From contig NZ_JAGBKM010000006.1 of assembly GCF_017498085.1 (NCBI RefSeq), positions 1 through 64,000 of the forward strand: a stretch of 64,000 nt of DNA, read 5' to 3'. Source of the stretch: Psychrobacter coccoides. GTDB lineage: Bacteria; Pseudomonadota; Gammaproteobacteria; Pseudomonadales; Moraxellaceae. Of this stretch, positions 48,503 through 57,750 are shown piece after piece. The notes below the pieces were generated by a model, which was given only the letters and a program-made list of their open reading frames with translations, made no database searches and had not been told where the DNA came from. A program made the translations under genes and the position numbers. Each line of letters opens with the position of its first letter. The stretch's first letter is position 1.

Positions 48503-49411
48503 ATGGGGCAATTAGAAGACATGGCAATGTTTGTACGTATTGTCGATGCAGGCAGTATTACCAAAGCCGCTGAGCAACTCAATATCGCCAAATCTGCCGT
48601 GAGTCGGCGTCTAAAGGAGCTAGAAACACGCTTGGGCAGTCAATTAATTAACCGCACCACCCGTCAATCCAACTTAACCGAAGCGGGTGAGCAATACTAT
48701 CAGCGGGCGAACAGCATCTTGAATGACGTAGATGAGTTAAATGAACAAACCAGCGGCACCCCCACTCGTATCGAAGGCACGCTGAAGATGACGGCACCGC
48801 TGTCATTCGGTCTGATGCACCTCGGTGAAGTGATTGATGAATATGCCACCTTGCATCCGCACTTGAATTTTGAGCTGGATTTCTCCGATCGGCACGTTGA
48901 CTTGGTGGAAGAAGGTTATGAGCTGGCCATTCGTATCAGAGAGCTACAAGATTCAAGCTATCAAGCCAAACGCTTGGCGCTGATCCGTTATGCGCTTTGT
49001 GCCAGCCCTGAGTATCTCAGTAAGCATGGCACTCCGAGCACGCTGGCAGAGCTGGAGGAACATGAGTTTTTGCAGTATGGTCTGAGCAAGACCAGTAATC
49101 TAGAGCTGACAGATGCCCAAGGCAAAAAGCATAACCACACGATAAACGCCAAAATCAAAGCCACCAATGGCGAGTTCTTAGTTGATATGGCGGTCAAAGG
49201 CCATGGCATTATCTTTATACCGACTTTCATAGCTTATCAAGAGATAGCACGTGGTGAGCTGATACCCATACTTGAGCAGTATCAACTGCCCACCTTAAAC
49301 GCTTATGCCGTCTATCCAAAAAATCGTTTTTTATCGCAGCGCTGCCGCTATCTGATTGATTTTATCGCTGAGCGTTTTGGTGATAATCCTTACTGGGATC
49401 AGCTTGATTAG
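48503..49411 (+). CDS. LysR-family regulator, divergent from the DoxX operon
   Basis: A 302-residue regulator with helix-turn-helix at about 4-63 (ITKAAEQLNIAKSAVSRRLKELETRLG) and the short-chain substrate-binding domain from about 90. ATG at 48503 has AAAGGAG about 8 bases upstream; the upstream in-frame ATG at 48422 has none. It probably controls the DoxX/FMN reductase/DUF1275 operon 200 bp away. Confidence 0.9.
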   Translation: MGQLEDMAMFVRIVDAGSITKAAEQLNIAKSAVSRRLKELETRLGSQLINRTTRQSNLTEAGEQYYQRANSILNDVDELNEQTSGTPTRIEGTLKMTAPLSFGLMHLGEVIDEYATLHPHLNFELDFSDRHVDLVEEGYELAIRIRELQDSSYQAKRLALIRYALCASPEYLSKHGTPSTLAELEEHEFLQYGLSKTSNLELTDAQGKKHNHTINAKIKATNGEFLVDMAVKGHGIIFIPTFIAYQEIARGELIPILEQYQLPTLNAYAVYPKNRFLSQRCRYLIDFIAERFGDNPYWDQLD

Positions 49412-49614
49412 GCCGTTTTTAGAATACTATTTCTAGAAGACTGCTGTTAAAAAACTATAGAGTGCTCTAAAGCGACTACCTAGCTTAAAACAATATTGCT
49501 ACTATCGTTTAAGGCTTATTTACGCTGACAGTTAGGTGGCCTTATTCATCTCTCAAACAGTCTATCAATCGAGCATGAAAGCAATCAGCAAGGCAACCAT
49601 TAAGGCAACAACTA

Positions 49615-49783
49615 GGGCGTGTCCTCAATCTGAACGATTGCATCTAAATGGACTAAAAATGGCTAAATTTTGTCAAACGGCGTCAAATAACTGGCTAGTA
49701 TCCCGATATTATCTGCGTTATTTTCCTTGTTTGACTTCAATTTATCTCATTTTTATCATCATTTTCAAAATGAGGACACGCCC
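49615..49783 (-). repeat. MITE-like repeat (family I), complete inverted copy
   Basis: About 169 bp with ends GGGCGTGTCCTCA / TGAGGACACGCCC, flanked by TA on both sides, in opposite orientation to the other copies. One half matches bases 1-92 of the window almost exactly. It ends 43 bases before the MBL-fold gene start, in a 415-bp gap with no other feature. Confidence 0.88.
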
Positions 49784-49826
49784 TAAAACTCTCTAAAAAC
49801 CTCCATCAATCATAAGGAAATGCATT

Positions 49827-50933
49827 ATGGATTTGCAAGCACTAGGCATGAAAGCCATCACTGAATTTGACGATGTGCGTCAAAGCCCGTTACCCCAAGA
49901 GCGTTTAAAGGTAGCCCGCAAGCAAGCTGAAGCCTTGCGAGAGCGCCTTTTGGATGAGCCAGAAGTTGCCTACTATCAAAGCGTCAATCTGGTCAGAGTG
50001 CCCTATCCTACTTGGTACGCTTACAGCGGTGTTTATACCCAAAGCAGCTATAAATTTCCCTACCTACACATTCTAAATCGCCTCTTTATCATTCAGTATC
50101 ATGACTTTTTGGGCGAATTAAAGACGTTGCTATTCTCTCCGTCTGATATTGAAGCTGACCGTGAGACGCCATTCTTTAAGCGCTTAACGGAAAAAATGCC
50201 AAATTGGTCACCACTTGAGAGCGTGGTCGCCCCCATCTTTCGTGATGTGAGTGAAGCTTTGGCTGAGATAGGACTGAGCCCAGAAGATGTTGACTATATT
50301 AGCTATGACCATTTGCATACCCAAGATGTGCGTCAATGGCTGGGTTCTACGACTACCAGCACCAATAAGGCGGCTTATTTTCCTAATGCTAAGCTGCTGG
50401 TGCACAAAAAAGAATGGCAAAGCATACAAGGTTTATTGCCCATTCAAGCAGATTGGTACTGCCCAAATGGTATCGACGGCGTTGATCCTGACAAAGTCAT
50501 CACTTTCGATGGTAGTATTCAGCTGGGCAAGGGCTTGGCGCTGGTGCATACTCCAGGTCATACCGAGGGCAATCACTCTTTAGTTGCACGCGTACCAGAC
50601 GGCATCAGAGTAACTTCTGAAAACGGCGTGGGCGCAGATGCTTATGCACCGATGAACTCGAAAGTTAACGCCATCCGTCGTTATGCTAAAGAGACAGGTA
50701 TGGAGGTCATCTTAAATGGCAATACTCTCGAAGGCAGTAATGACCAATATATCTCTATGGTCGTTGAAAAAACCCTCGCTGGCCCCTCAAGCAACCCTGA
50801 TTTCCCCAATTGCGCCTCCAGCAGTGAAGCCACGCCTTATTGGCTAATCCCTGGTCACAAAGTCAGCCACTTAATTGGAGAAGCCAAGTTTGGCTCCTTA
50901 AAAACAAACTCAGCACCAAAGGCAGGTGCTTAA
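49827..50933 (+). CDS. MBL-fold hydrolase-like protein with modified metal motif
   Basis: A 368-residue protein of the metallo-beta-lactamase fold. The usual H-x-H-x-D-H motif reads HLHTQD here (about 167-172), and the third-histidine region is HTPGHTEGNHSL (about 240-251); a late IPGHKVSH supplies the last histidine. The first 140 residues are an extension not typical of the core fold. Substrate unknown. AAGGA precedes the ATG. It overlaps the SDR gene by one base (TAATG), so the two are co-translated. Confidence 0.78.
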   Translation: MDLQALGMKAITEFDDVRQSPLPQERLKVARKQAEALRERLLDEPEVAYYQSVNLVRVPYPTWYAYSGVYTQSSYKFPYLHILNRLFIIQYHDFLGELKTLLFSPSDIEADRETPFFKRLTEKMPNWSPLESVVAPIFRDVSEALAEIGLSPEDVDYISYDHLHTQDVRQWLGSTTTSTNKAAYFPNAKLLVHKKEWQSIQGLLPIQADWYCPNGIDGVDPDKVITFDGSIQLGKGLALVHTPGHTEGNHSLVARVPDGIRVTSENGVGADAYAPMNSKVNAIRRYAKETGMEVILNGNTLEGSNDQYISMVVEKTLAGPSSNPDFPNCASSSEATPYWLIPGHKVSHLIGEAKFGSLKTNSAPKAGA

Positions 50934-51736
50934 TGAGTTACTTTACCAATAAAACCGTTTATATCACCGGTGCCGCCTCTGGTATTGGCTTTGAAACTGC
51001 CAAGCAGCTGATACAACAAGGCTCTAACCTTGTGCTGTTTGATGTGCAACCACTTGATGACGTGGTATCGACCCTGCAGACGATGAATAAACACAATGCT
51101 TTGATTGCTGGCTATGATTTGGATGTGACCGATGCCGCTATGACCACCACGCAAATCGCTGCGGCTGCCCATGAGCAAGCGCCAGATATCTTAATGCACT
51201 TCGTTGGTATTACTGGACCTTGGACGTTTGATGAGATGAGCCAAGAGCAGTTTGAGCGGGTGATGAATATCAATGTATTTGGCACGCGCAATGTACTGGC
51301 GGCGGTGCGACCGTTTTTATCACGTGGTAAGCAGGTAATGGTGACCGCATCTATGTCTTCGTTTACTGGCAGCTATGGCTACAGTTCATATAGCGCATCG
51401 AAATTTGCCGTTTGGGGCATGATGCAGTCGCTGAGTTTTGAATGGAAGCCGCTGGGCATTGATATCACCGTCTTTGCCCCGCCACCGATAGACACGCCGC
51501 TCACCCAATCGGAAGTCGGAGTGATGTCCAAAGCGGGTGTCGGTATGAAAAAGCTGGCTGGTGAGCTAAAGATTGAGAATGCGGTTAAGTCCATGCTAAA
51601 AGGTGTAGAAAAGCGTGAGTTTTTGGTCGTACCTGGGGTAATGGCAAACCTCATTAGGCTGCAGTTGCGCTTTTTCCCAGTCAAATGGGTCAATTGGATA
51701 GGCAATACCACTGTGGCACTGTCGATGAAAAAATAG
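50933..51736 (+). CDS. Short-chain dehydrogenase/reductase
   Basis: A 267-residue SDR with the nucleotide loop TGAASGIG at about 12-19 and the catalytic YSASK, preceded by the serine in TASMSSF. The C-terminal 40 residues (LRFFPVKWVNWIGN) are hydrophobic and may bind membrane. The ATG at 50933 overlaps the stop of the MBL-fold gene. Likely acts on a lipid-like or alcohol substrate with its partner, by inference. Confidence 0.9.
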   Translation: MSYFTNKTVYITGAASGIGFETAKQLIQQGSNLVLFDVQPLDDVVSTLQTMNKHNALIAGYDLDVTDAAMTTTQIAAAAHEQAPDILMHFVGITGPWTFDEMSQEQFERVMNINVFGTRNVLAAVRPFLSRGKQVMVTASMSSFTGSYGYSSYSASKFAVWGMMQSLSFEWKPLGIDITVFAPPPIDTPLTQSEVGVMSKAGVGMKKLAGELKIENAVKSMLKGVEKREFLVVPGVMANLIRLQLRFFPVKWVNWIGNTTVALSMKK

Positions 51737-51955
51737 GCTGTGTCGGTTAAAGCCCAACAACAAGCACCTAAGATGAGTACCAGTAACCAAAAGATAACGG
51801 AAGCACACATTTCTTGATATAATCTGGCATTAAACAGGATGAGTATTTGCTAAACTAAGTGAGTTTCTGCATAAGACATGCTTAACAGTCTGACTGTTCA
51901 TTCACTGTATTCTTACTTATTGTATTTCTTACTTACTCTATAAGGATTATTTACC

Positions 51956-52573
51956 ATGGCTCTATCAAAAAACGCTTTTCTTAAAAAAACAAATCGCGCC
52001 ATCGCTATTGCCGCTGTTAGCGGACTGGGCATGCTGAGTGCTGTCAGTCATGCTGCTGTCTATGAGCTTGATCCTCACCATACCGCCGTACGCTTTACGG
52101 TAGATCACTTTGGTACCTCTACCAACGCCGGCGGCTTTTATAACTTGTCAGGTACGCTTGAATATGCGCCTGAAGATAAAAAAGGCTTTATAGGCATTAC
52201 CATCCCTATGGGCAGCTTGAGCACAGGGCTTAAAACCTTCGATAAACACCTAAGATCTGCTGATTTTTTTAATGTCGAAGAATATCCAACAGCCTACTTC
52301 AAATCAACTGAATGGCAGTTTGATGGTGATAAAGTCCAGTCTGTCACAGGTGATTTGACTCTACTTGATGAGACTCATCCTGTCACGTTAACCGCTACCA
52401 AGTTTGGCTGCTACGACAGCCCTATTTTAAAGGCTGAAGCCTGTGGTGGTGACTTTGAGACTACTATTGACAGAACCAAATGGGGTATCGATACCTTTAC
52501 CGATGGCGGTATGATGAAAGACGTCAAACTGGTCATTCAGGTTGAAGCCAGTGCAAAAGAAGACCTTCAATAA
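51956..52573 (+). CDS. YceI-family periplasmic lipid-binding protein
   Basis: A 205-residue secreted protein. The signal peptide ends near SHAA (about residue 32); the mature protein starts with YELDPHHTAVRFTVDHFG, the YceI signature, and has the beta-barrel lipocalin-like pattern, with FDKHLRSADFFNVEEYPTAYF as a further marker. YceI proteins bind isoprenoid quinones or fatty amides. Monocistronic with a strong terminator. Confidence 0.93.
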   Translation: MALSKNAFLKKTNRAIAIAAVSGLGMLSAVSHAAVYELDPHHTAVRFTVDHFGTSTNAGGFYNLSGTLEYAPEDKKGFIGITIPMGSLSTGLKTFDKHLRSADFFNVEEYPTAYFKSTEWQFDGDKVQSVTGDLTLLDETHPVTLTATKFGCYDSPILKAEACGGDFETTIDRTKWGIDTFTDGGMMKDVKLVIQVEASAKEDLQ

Positions 52574-52637
52574 TCTGGTTGATCATGCAGCAATAATCTA
52601 GGTCGTGTCCAGCTGAGAAACACTCAGCCGCCTGATG

Positions 52638-52672
52638 CAAAGAGCGCTACTTATTAAAAGTGGCGCTCTTTG
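52638..52672 (+). terminator. Rho-independent terminator of yceI
   Basis: CAAAGAGCGCTACTT pairs with AAAGTGGCGCTCTTTG around a short loop and is followed by TTTTTG. Confidence 0.88.
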
Positions 52673-52770
52673 TTTTTGAGCTTTTGGTTTACTGCGCTGT
52701 GCTTTAAACTACTTAGCTATCTGACCTTCATTAAAACCTGACCTTATTAAAACCTGCTGGAACCCATCCC

Positions 52771-53818
52771 ATGATTGCCCTACCGACCATCAAAAAAATC
52801 CAAGCCCGAGATACATACGAACCAAATCGAACCTCAACCACACTTGAGCTATTGTTTGATTTGGTCTATGTCATTGCGGTCTCTGCAGCGGCAAGCGGCT
52901 TTCATCAGCGTCTGAGTGAGCATGATTTTTCTGGATTTTTGACCTTTATCGTGGCGTTTTTTATTTTGTGGAATGCGTGGACCAGCTTTACTTGGTTTGC
53001 CTCAGGCTATGATCCTGACGACTGGTATTATCGCCTGTCGGTCATGATGCAGATGTTTGGCTCACTGATGATAGCGGCCAATATCAATCAGTTTTTTGAA
53101 CAAGGGCTGACTTGGGTTGGCGTCACAGGTTATGCCATTATGCGTCTGGCCAGCTGTAGTCAATGGTGGCGAGTATATCGGCAGGTGCCAGGCCATCAAA
53201 AGATTGCTAAACGCAGTATTGTCGGCCTACTAACCTTGCAGGCTATGTGGATAAGCTGGCTGTTTTTACCAGCATCATTACAGACGCCAGCTTTGTTTTT
53301 GTTTATCGCCGCTGAGCTCTTGATGCCGCTGTGGGCACGCACGGAGCAATTTAACAACTGGCATCCTCAGGCATATCGCTGAGCGTTATGGTCTGTTGAC
53401 CATTCCTTTTGACACTATCTTGGCCAATCAACGTCGCCGCCATGATTTGTTTTTATTTGGCTACGGGCACTTTTTTGTGTTTGCATCGCTAGCAGGTCTG
53501 GGTAGTGCGCTCAACTTGGTCGCTGACGCTGTTGATACTGATGTGGCAAAGCAAGCAATTTTGCAGCCTTATGCCATGGGTTTACTGATGGCGATGCTGC
53601 TGGCGTTTTTGTTGACCTTAACTGCATTGCGCTCGCTGATTTGCCGTAAGTCCAGCCACAATATTCTTGCCATGACCATCGCCGCCATAATCATTGGCTG
53701 TAGTTATGTCGCCGTCGTCTTAGGCTTACCGATTACCTATGGCGTTTGGCTGAGCATCCTCGCCCCTGTGGTGATGATTGGTTATTTTACTCAAGACAAT
53801 AAGCACTGGTTGGCATAA
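52771..53818 (+). pseudogene. ltrA: ltrA-family (low temperature requirement A) gene, broken
   Basis: The first part encodes TTLELLFDLVYVIAVSAAA and following membrane helices, typical of LtrA. After NNWHPQ one extra base shifts the frame and brings a stop at 53382; the correct sequence (HIAERYGLLTI) continues in the next frame. Directly after LLTI the family segment that should hold about two further helices is missing, and PFDTILANQRRR...FGYGHFFVFASL joins on. One frameshift plus an internal deletion make a functional product unlikely. Confidence 0.8.
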
Positions 53819-53886
53819 TAAAAAAGCGCATACCACCTTAGCGGTCATATGCACTTTATTTAAAAACCAGTCACGACAAGCCAACT

Positions 53887-55182
53887 TTAGCTTGTAGCAG
53901 CACGCTCATCACTGGCGGTCTTAATCTTCATTAAGATGTCTTTGATTTGTGACGCTTGCATATAGGTCGGAACAGCATAAGTGTCGCTGACTTCTTTGGC
54001 GGCGGCCTTGGCGATGCTGTCAAAGTCGCTTTGTTGCATGCCTTTAACCGTCGGATCTATACCTACTGTCTCTAATAGCTCTCGCACTTGCGTGATCAGA
54101 TGATCTGCGAGCTCACCATCACTGCTACCCGCTTGCCCCGTTTTCACAAGGCCAATCTTCCTTGCTAAGGCTGCCAGTCTTTTTTCACTCGCCTTGCGAT
54201 TGAGATCTAGGATATAAGGCAAAACGATGGCATTGGCACGACCATGCGGAATACTATAATGTGCGCCTAACTGGTGAGCGATGGCATGGACATAGCCCAG
54301 TCCCGCTTTATTAAACGCAATACCGCCATAGTGCGCTGCCACGCCCATCTCTTGTCTGGCTTTCAGGTCATCGCCGTTCTTGTAGACAGTTGGTAGATAC
54401 TCCATCACCGCTTTGGCAGCTGAAGCGGCATAATAATCAGTCTCAGCACCAGCGTTGACACTCATCCACGCCTCAAGCGCATGGGTGAGCACATCGATAC
54501 CCGTATCGGCTGTGATATGAGCAGGCATGCCTTTCATGATATTTGGATCAATGGCCGCTGCCAGTGAGACCATTTTTGGATCGATAGCGATTTTCTTTTG
54601 ATGGGTGTTATCATCCGATACCACAGCGCCAATCGTGGCTTCTGATCCTGTGCCCGCTGTGGTAGGAATACAGTACAAAGGCACAGACGGCTTTTTGGCT
54701 TTAAACAGTCCGATCAGCTGCTTTGGCTGACAGTTATTGCCTTGCGCCATGGCGATCATTTTGGCGGCGTCAATCACCGAGCCGCCACCGATCGCAAGTA
54801 CCGCATCGCAGCCTGCATTGACAGACTCACTCAGCCCTTCATTGACCACCTCAAAAGTAGGATCTGGGGTAATACCATCATAGACGTGATAGCTGATGTT
54901 GTTTTGTTCTAGATAATCGGTCACCTTTGCGGGGACGCCTAGCTTATTGAGTACTGCATCAGTAACGATAAACACCTTGCTGGCGCCTTCATTAATCATC
55001 ATATCGCACAGCTCATCACAGGCACTCTCGCCGACGAATAATAAAGGTCTGGGCATAGGAATGACCAGTGAAAATACCTTAAGTATCTTCGCCCGAGTCT
55101 TGGCAACGGCCAAGTAGCTTGCATGGTGTAAGGTGTCATTGTGCATTAATTTGGCAATACTGTTCTGGCTTTGTACGAGCAT
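53887..55182 (-). CDS. Iron-containing alcohol dehydrogenase
   Basis: A 431-residue group III alcohol dehydrogenase. The nucleotide loop AIGGGSVIDAAK (about 130-141) and the metal-binding histidines in ITADTGIDVLTHALEAW, GLGYVHAIAHQLGA and YSIPHGRANA match the family. It has an N-terminal extension of about 40 residues, so it is longer than the usual 385. The substrate could be a primary alcohol, 1,2-diol or hydroxy acid. AAGGA precedes the ATG. Confidence 0.92.
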   Translation of the reverse strand: MLVQSQNSIAKLMHNDTLHHASYLAVAKTRAKILKVFSLVIPMPRPLLFVGESACDELCDMMINEGASKVFIVTDAVLNKLGVPAKVTDYLEQNNISYHVYDGITPDPTFEVVNEGLSESVNAGCDAVLAIGGGSVIDAAKMIAMAQGNNCQPKQLIGLFKAKKPSVPLYCIPTTAGTGSEATIGAVVSDDNTHQKKIAIDPKMVSLAAAIDPNIMKGMPAHITADTGIDVLTHALEAWMSVNAGAETDYYAASAAKAVMEYLPTVYKNGDDLKARQEMGVAAHYGGIAFNKAGLGYVHAIAHQLGAHYSIPHGRANAIVLPYILDLNRKASEKRLAALARKIGLVKTGQAGSSDGELADHLITQVRELLETVGIDPTVKGMQQSDFDSIAKAAAKEVSDTYAVPTYMQASQIKDILMKIKTASDERAATS

Positions 55183-55416
55183 AAAAAAATCCTTTTTTTG
55201 ATGGTGCTTTTTAGGGCAATAAAAGCCGTATCAACTGTCCGTCTATCCAAGCTGTCACACAGATTAAAAAGCCATAGTAAAATAATAGCGACTGTGTGCA
55301 GCAAGCGCTGACAAGCGTTTCGGCAGATAAAGGCCTTGGCTACTGATATAGTCTTATTGTGCCATTAAAGTTTTTGGTATGTCGCTATTACTAATGACTG
55401 ATGTGTTCTCATTAAA

Positions 55417-55524
55417 TATAGTCGGAGTGCTTTTAAACCGCTACGGTGTTACCCGCCCTAAATGTACTCAGTGTACTATCTGCGGTCGGTCGCCTCGTAG
55501 CGATTTTCAAACTTCTTGACTATA
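55417..55524 (+). repeat. Family II inverted repeat, copy 2
   Basis: A 108-bp element with inverted ends (TATAGTC ... GACTATA; inner arms TTTTAAACCGCTAC and GTAGCGATTTTC pair approximately). The interior matches the reverse complement of 8586..8694. It lies in the 458-bp gap upstream of the iron alcohol dehydrogenase, which holds no gene. Confidence 0.8.
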
Positions 55525-55550
55525 GCCATTTTATGATGGCCATAAAAAAA

Positions 55551-55575
55551 CAGCACTCTAGAATCTAGAGTGCTG
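55551..55575 (-). terminator. Rho-independent terminator of the DUF305 lipoprotein gene
   Basis: CAGCACTCTAGA and TCTAGAGTGCTG form a perfect 12-bp stem around one base; on the minus strand it is followed by a T-run (TTTTTTT). It lies about 65 bases after the DUF305 stop codon. Confidence 0.85.
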
Positions 55576-55640
55576 CTTTATATTTTCTATCAATAGCAAT
55601 TTTTATAAAAATAAGCATTCAGTAGTTAACCACTAAGTAA

Positions 55641-56378
55641 TTAACCACCGTGAGTGGCAATCCAGTTTTGCATTTGCTCAATTTCAGCTTTCTGCGCAGC
55701 GATAACCTCTTCTGCCAATTGACGCATTTCTGCATCTTTACCGTATTTGAGCTGTACTTCTGCCATATCGATCGCCCCAACGTGATGGGGCAACATACCA
55801 CGAGCAAACGCCATATCAGGGTTAGGGTCAGCGATACCCGCCATCATATCATCATGCATCGCATCCATGCCGTCCGCATAGGCTTGTTGCATGGCTTTCG
55901 TGTCAGGAGTTGGCTCAGCCACATCAGGGTTGTTTGCAAGCCACGTCTGCATCTGTTTAATCTCTGTTTGTTGCGCATCTATGATCTCTTGTGCGAGCTG
56001 ACGCATCTCAGCATCAGTACCATACTTTAGCTGAATCTCTGCCATATCGACGGCACCGATATGATGACCGAGCATGCCTTGAGCAAAAGCAACATCAGGG
56101 TCGTTATAAGCCATACCAATCATCATCTGATCATGCATCACTATCATAGAGTCATTATATTCTTTATGTATGGCTGTCATTGCCTCATCTGTCATATCAT
56201 GACCAGCATGCGCATCTGTAGCAGCATTATCCACTGCCACGTTTTCGGGTGTGGTGGCTGTTGTAGCAACGTCAGCGGTCTCCACTGTTTCGTTGGCCGA
56301 CTGACAAGCACTGAGCATGAGTGCCGCACTGATACTGACAGTAAGAACGGCGAGACGTGAATTTTTCAAAGTTTTCAT
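55641..56378 (-). CDS. Lipoprotein with two DUF305 domains
   Basis: A 245-residue predicted lipoprotein with lipobox cysteine near residue 25 (LSAC). Two ferritin-like DUF305 domains (about 78-158 and 165-245) are very similar: each has a MHDxMM segment, then M-x-HH-x-GA-x-DMAE and a late Q-x-EI-x-QM. The repeated histidines, methionines and acidic residues suggest periplasmic metal binding. It is the outermost gene of the DUF411/DUF305 set and likely copper-related by context. Confidence 0.9.
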   Translation of the reverse strand: MKTLKNSRLAVLTVSISAALMLSACQSANETVETADVATTATTPENVAVDNAATDAHAGHDMTDEAMTAIHKEYNDSMIVMHDQMMIGMAYNDPDVAFAQGMLGHHIGAVDMAEIQLKYGTDAEMRQLAQEIIDAQQTEIKQMQTWLANNPDVAEPTPDTKAMQQAYADGMDAMHDDMMAGIADPNPDMAFARGMLPHHVGAIDMAEVQLKYGKDAEMRQLAEEVIAAQKAEIEQMQNWIATHGG

Positions 56379-56422
56379 GGTACATCCTTCATGTTTAATT
56401 ACTAGGGTGAGTTACTACGTTT

Positions 56423-56450
56423 AGTCATTAGGGTTCAGTCATTAGGGTTC
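56423..56450. repeat. Perfect tandem duplication of 14 bp upstream of the DUF305 lipoprotein
   Basis: AGTCATTAGGGTTC occurs twice head to tail, 45-72 bases upstream of the DUF305 start. A regulator site is possible from its position; slippage is equally possible. Confidence 0.75.
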
Positions 56451-56605
56451 AATTATTATGTTTAACCGTAATAGCTCAAAGAAAAACCGACAAATCCGTT
56501 AAGGTTTGCCAGCTTAGGAAAAAACTCATTCAGTTTGTTGTTTTTTAAAAATTCTTGGAAGCTAAAACCCTTGAAAAAAAGGCTTTAAGATAATTAATAA
56601 GACAC

Positions 56606-57073
56606 TTACTCTAGCTCATCAATCAACGCCTGCATCTCCTTGATTTCACGCTCTTGTGCTTCGATGATGTCATCGGCCAGCTGTCTTACTCTGGGGTCTT
56701 CTATATCCGCTCTCGAGCTGGTCAAGATAGCAATCGAGTGATGCGGTATCATGGCTTGCATCCAATCCACTTGATCGACAGTTGCTTGTGATCTAACGCC
56801 CCAAATACCCACGGCAAATAGCAATACACTTAGACCATAAATCATTAAATTGACCTTAGTCTTCTTATACATATTGCTCATAAAGGCGAGCATAATCACC
56901 GCCATACCTGCGCCCATGTATAGCGCCATATAAGCTCTGGTCTCACTGAAATAAACGTGATCCCACTCATAGGTATTGAAGTACATCATGATATACATCA
57001 CGACCGTAGACGTCAGAATCATGAGGGTGAACTTCACATAAGGGTTCATCTTTTTTTGCTGTGTATGATTCAT
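56606..57073 (-). CDS. Membrane-anchored DUF305 protein
   Basis: A 155-residue membrane protein with three to four predicted helices (about 12-27, 45-64, 72-91) and a C-terminal DUF305 half containing MIPHHSIAILTSSRADI and a terminal REIKEMQALIDEL. It starts MNHTQQKKMNPYVKF. It lies between the DUF411 gene and the two-domain DUF305 lipoprotein, which are probably its functional partners. Confidence 0.87.
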   Translation of the reverse strand: MNHTQQKKMNPYVKFTLMILTSTVVMYIMMYFNTYEWDHVYFSETRAYMALYMGAGMAVIMLAFMSNMYKKTKVNLMIYGLSVLLFAVGIWGVRSQATVDQVDWMQAMIPHHSIAILTSSRADIEDPRVRQLADDIIEAQEREIKEMQALIDELE

Positions 57074-57129
57074 AAGTCAATCTCCATCAATGCTGAAAAA
57101 CAGCCGAAACTTACAGGCTTTCTTATAGC

Positions 57130-57750
57130 TTATAACTGCTGTTCTGCGGACTCTACGTTAACATATACCTGACTTGTACCATCTTTGTTCATTTGCATCA
57201 CTTGATACGGATCAAATCTATTTTGATACTCCATACCCGGGCTACCCATTGGCATACCAGGCACCGCCAGTCCAATGGCGCCGCTCGGTGGATTGGCCAA
57301 AAACTGCGCCACGTATTTGGCAGGTATATGGCCTTCGAACACATAGCCATCGGTGGTGACGGCGGTATGGCAGGATTGCATATGGCTAGGCACACCATAG
57401 CGCTCTTTAAACACCCGTAAATCAGCAACATCCTGACCCGTGGCATCCATACCATGGTCTTCGGCATGGCTGATCCACTCTTTACAACAGCCACAATTGG
57501 CGTCTTTATAGACGGTGGCTGAGACGTTTTTTAGAGCTTCAGAGTTGGTCTGAAAAGGACTGGCAGGCGTAGTATTAGACGCCTGCACTTGCACTGTCTG
57601 GGCGTCCGCTGCCGCCGCTACGGGCGTTGTGTTTGCAGCCGTAGTGTCAGGCTCGCTACAGGCAAATAGTGCCGAGGTTGACGCTACTAACGCCAACGAT
57701 CCAAATCGTTTTTTATGGCCATTGGCAAAGGAGGGTTGATAACGTCTCAT
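57130..57750 (-). CDS. DUF411 metal-binding protein
   Basis: A 206-residue secreted protein with a leader ending near LFACSE (lipobox-like, Cys about 31) and a DUF411 domain from about 75. The metal motif CGCCKEW is at about 88-94, with H-x-Q-S-C-H (about 124-130) and the late EGHIPA and GLAVPGMPMGSPGME of the family. DUF411 proteins bind copper in the periplasm. It is divergent from the response regulator across a CusR-type palindrome. Confidence 0.92.
   Translation of the reverse strand: MRRYQPSFANGHKKRFGSLALVASTSALFACSEPDTTAANTTPVAAAADAQTVQVQASNTTPASPFQTNSEALKNVSATVYKDANCGCCKEWISHAEDHGMDATGQDVADLRVFKERYGVPSHMQSCHTAVTTDGYVFEGHIPAKYVAQFLANPPSGAIGLAVPGMPMGSPGMEYQNRFDPYQVMQMNKDGTSQVYVNVESAEQQL

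Noticed and set aside
49536..49796. An 86-codon frame upstream of the MBL-fold gene
   Set aside because: It runs through the family I repeat and has no similarity to known proteins; the repeat explains it.
52599..52610. TAGGTCGTGTCC resembling an end of the family I repeat
   Set aside because: Only a 12-base match with one mismatch and no interior element; chance or an eroded end cannot be told apart.
9458..56450. CRISPR-like direct repeats
   Set aside because: The tandem units have no spacers, differ between sites and no cas gene is present.
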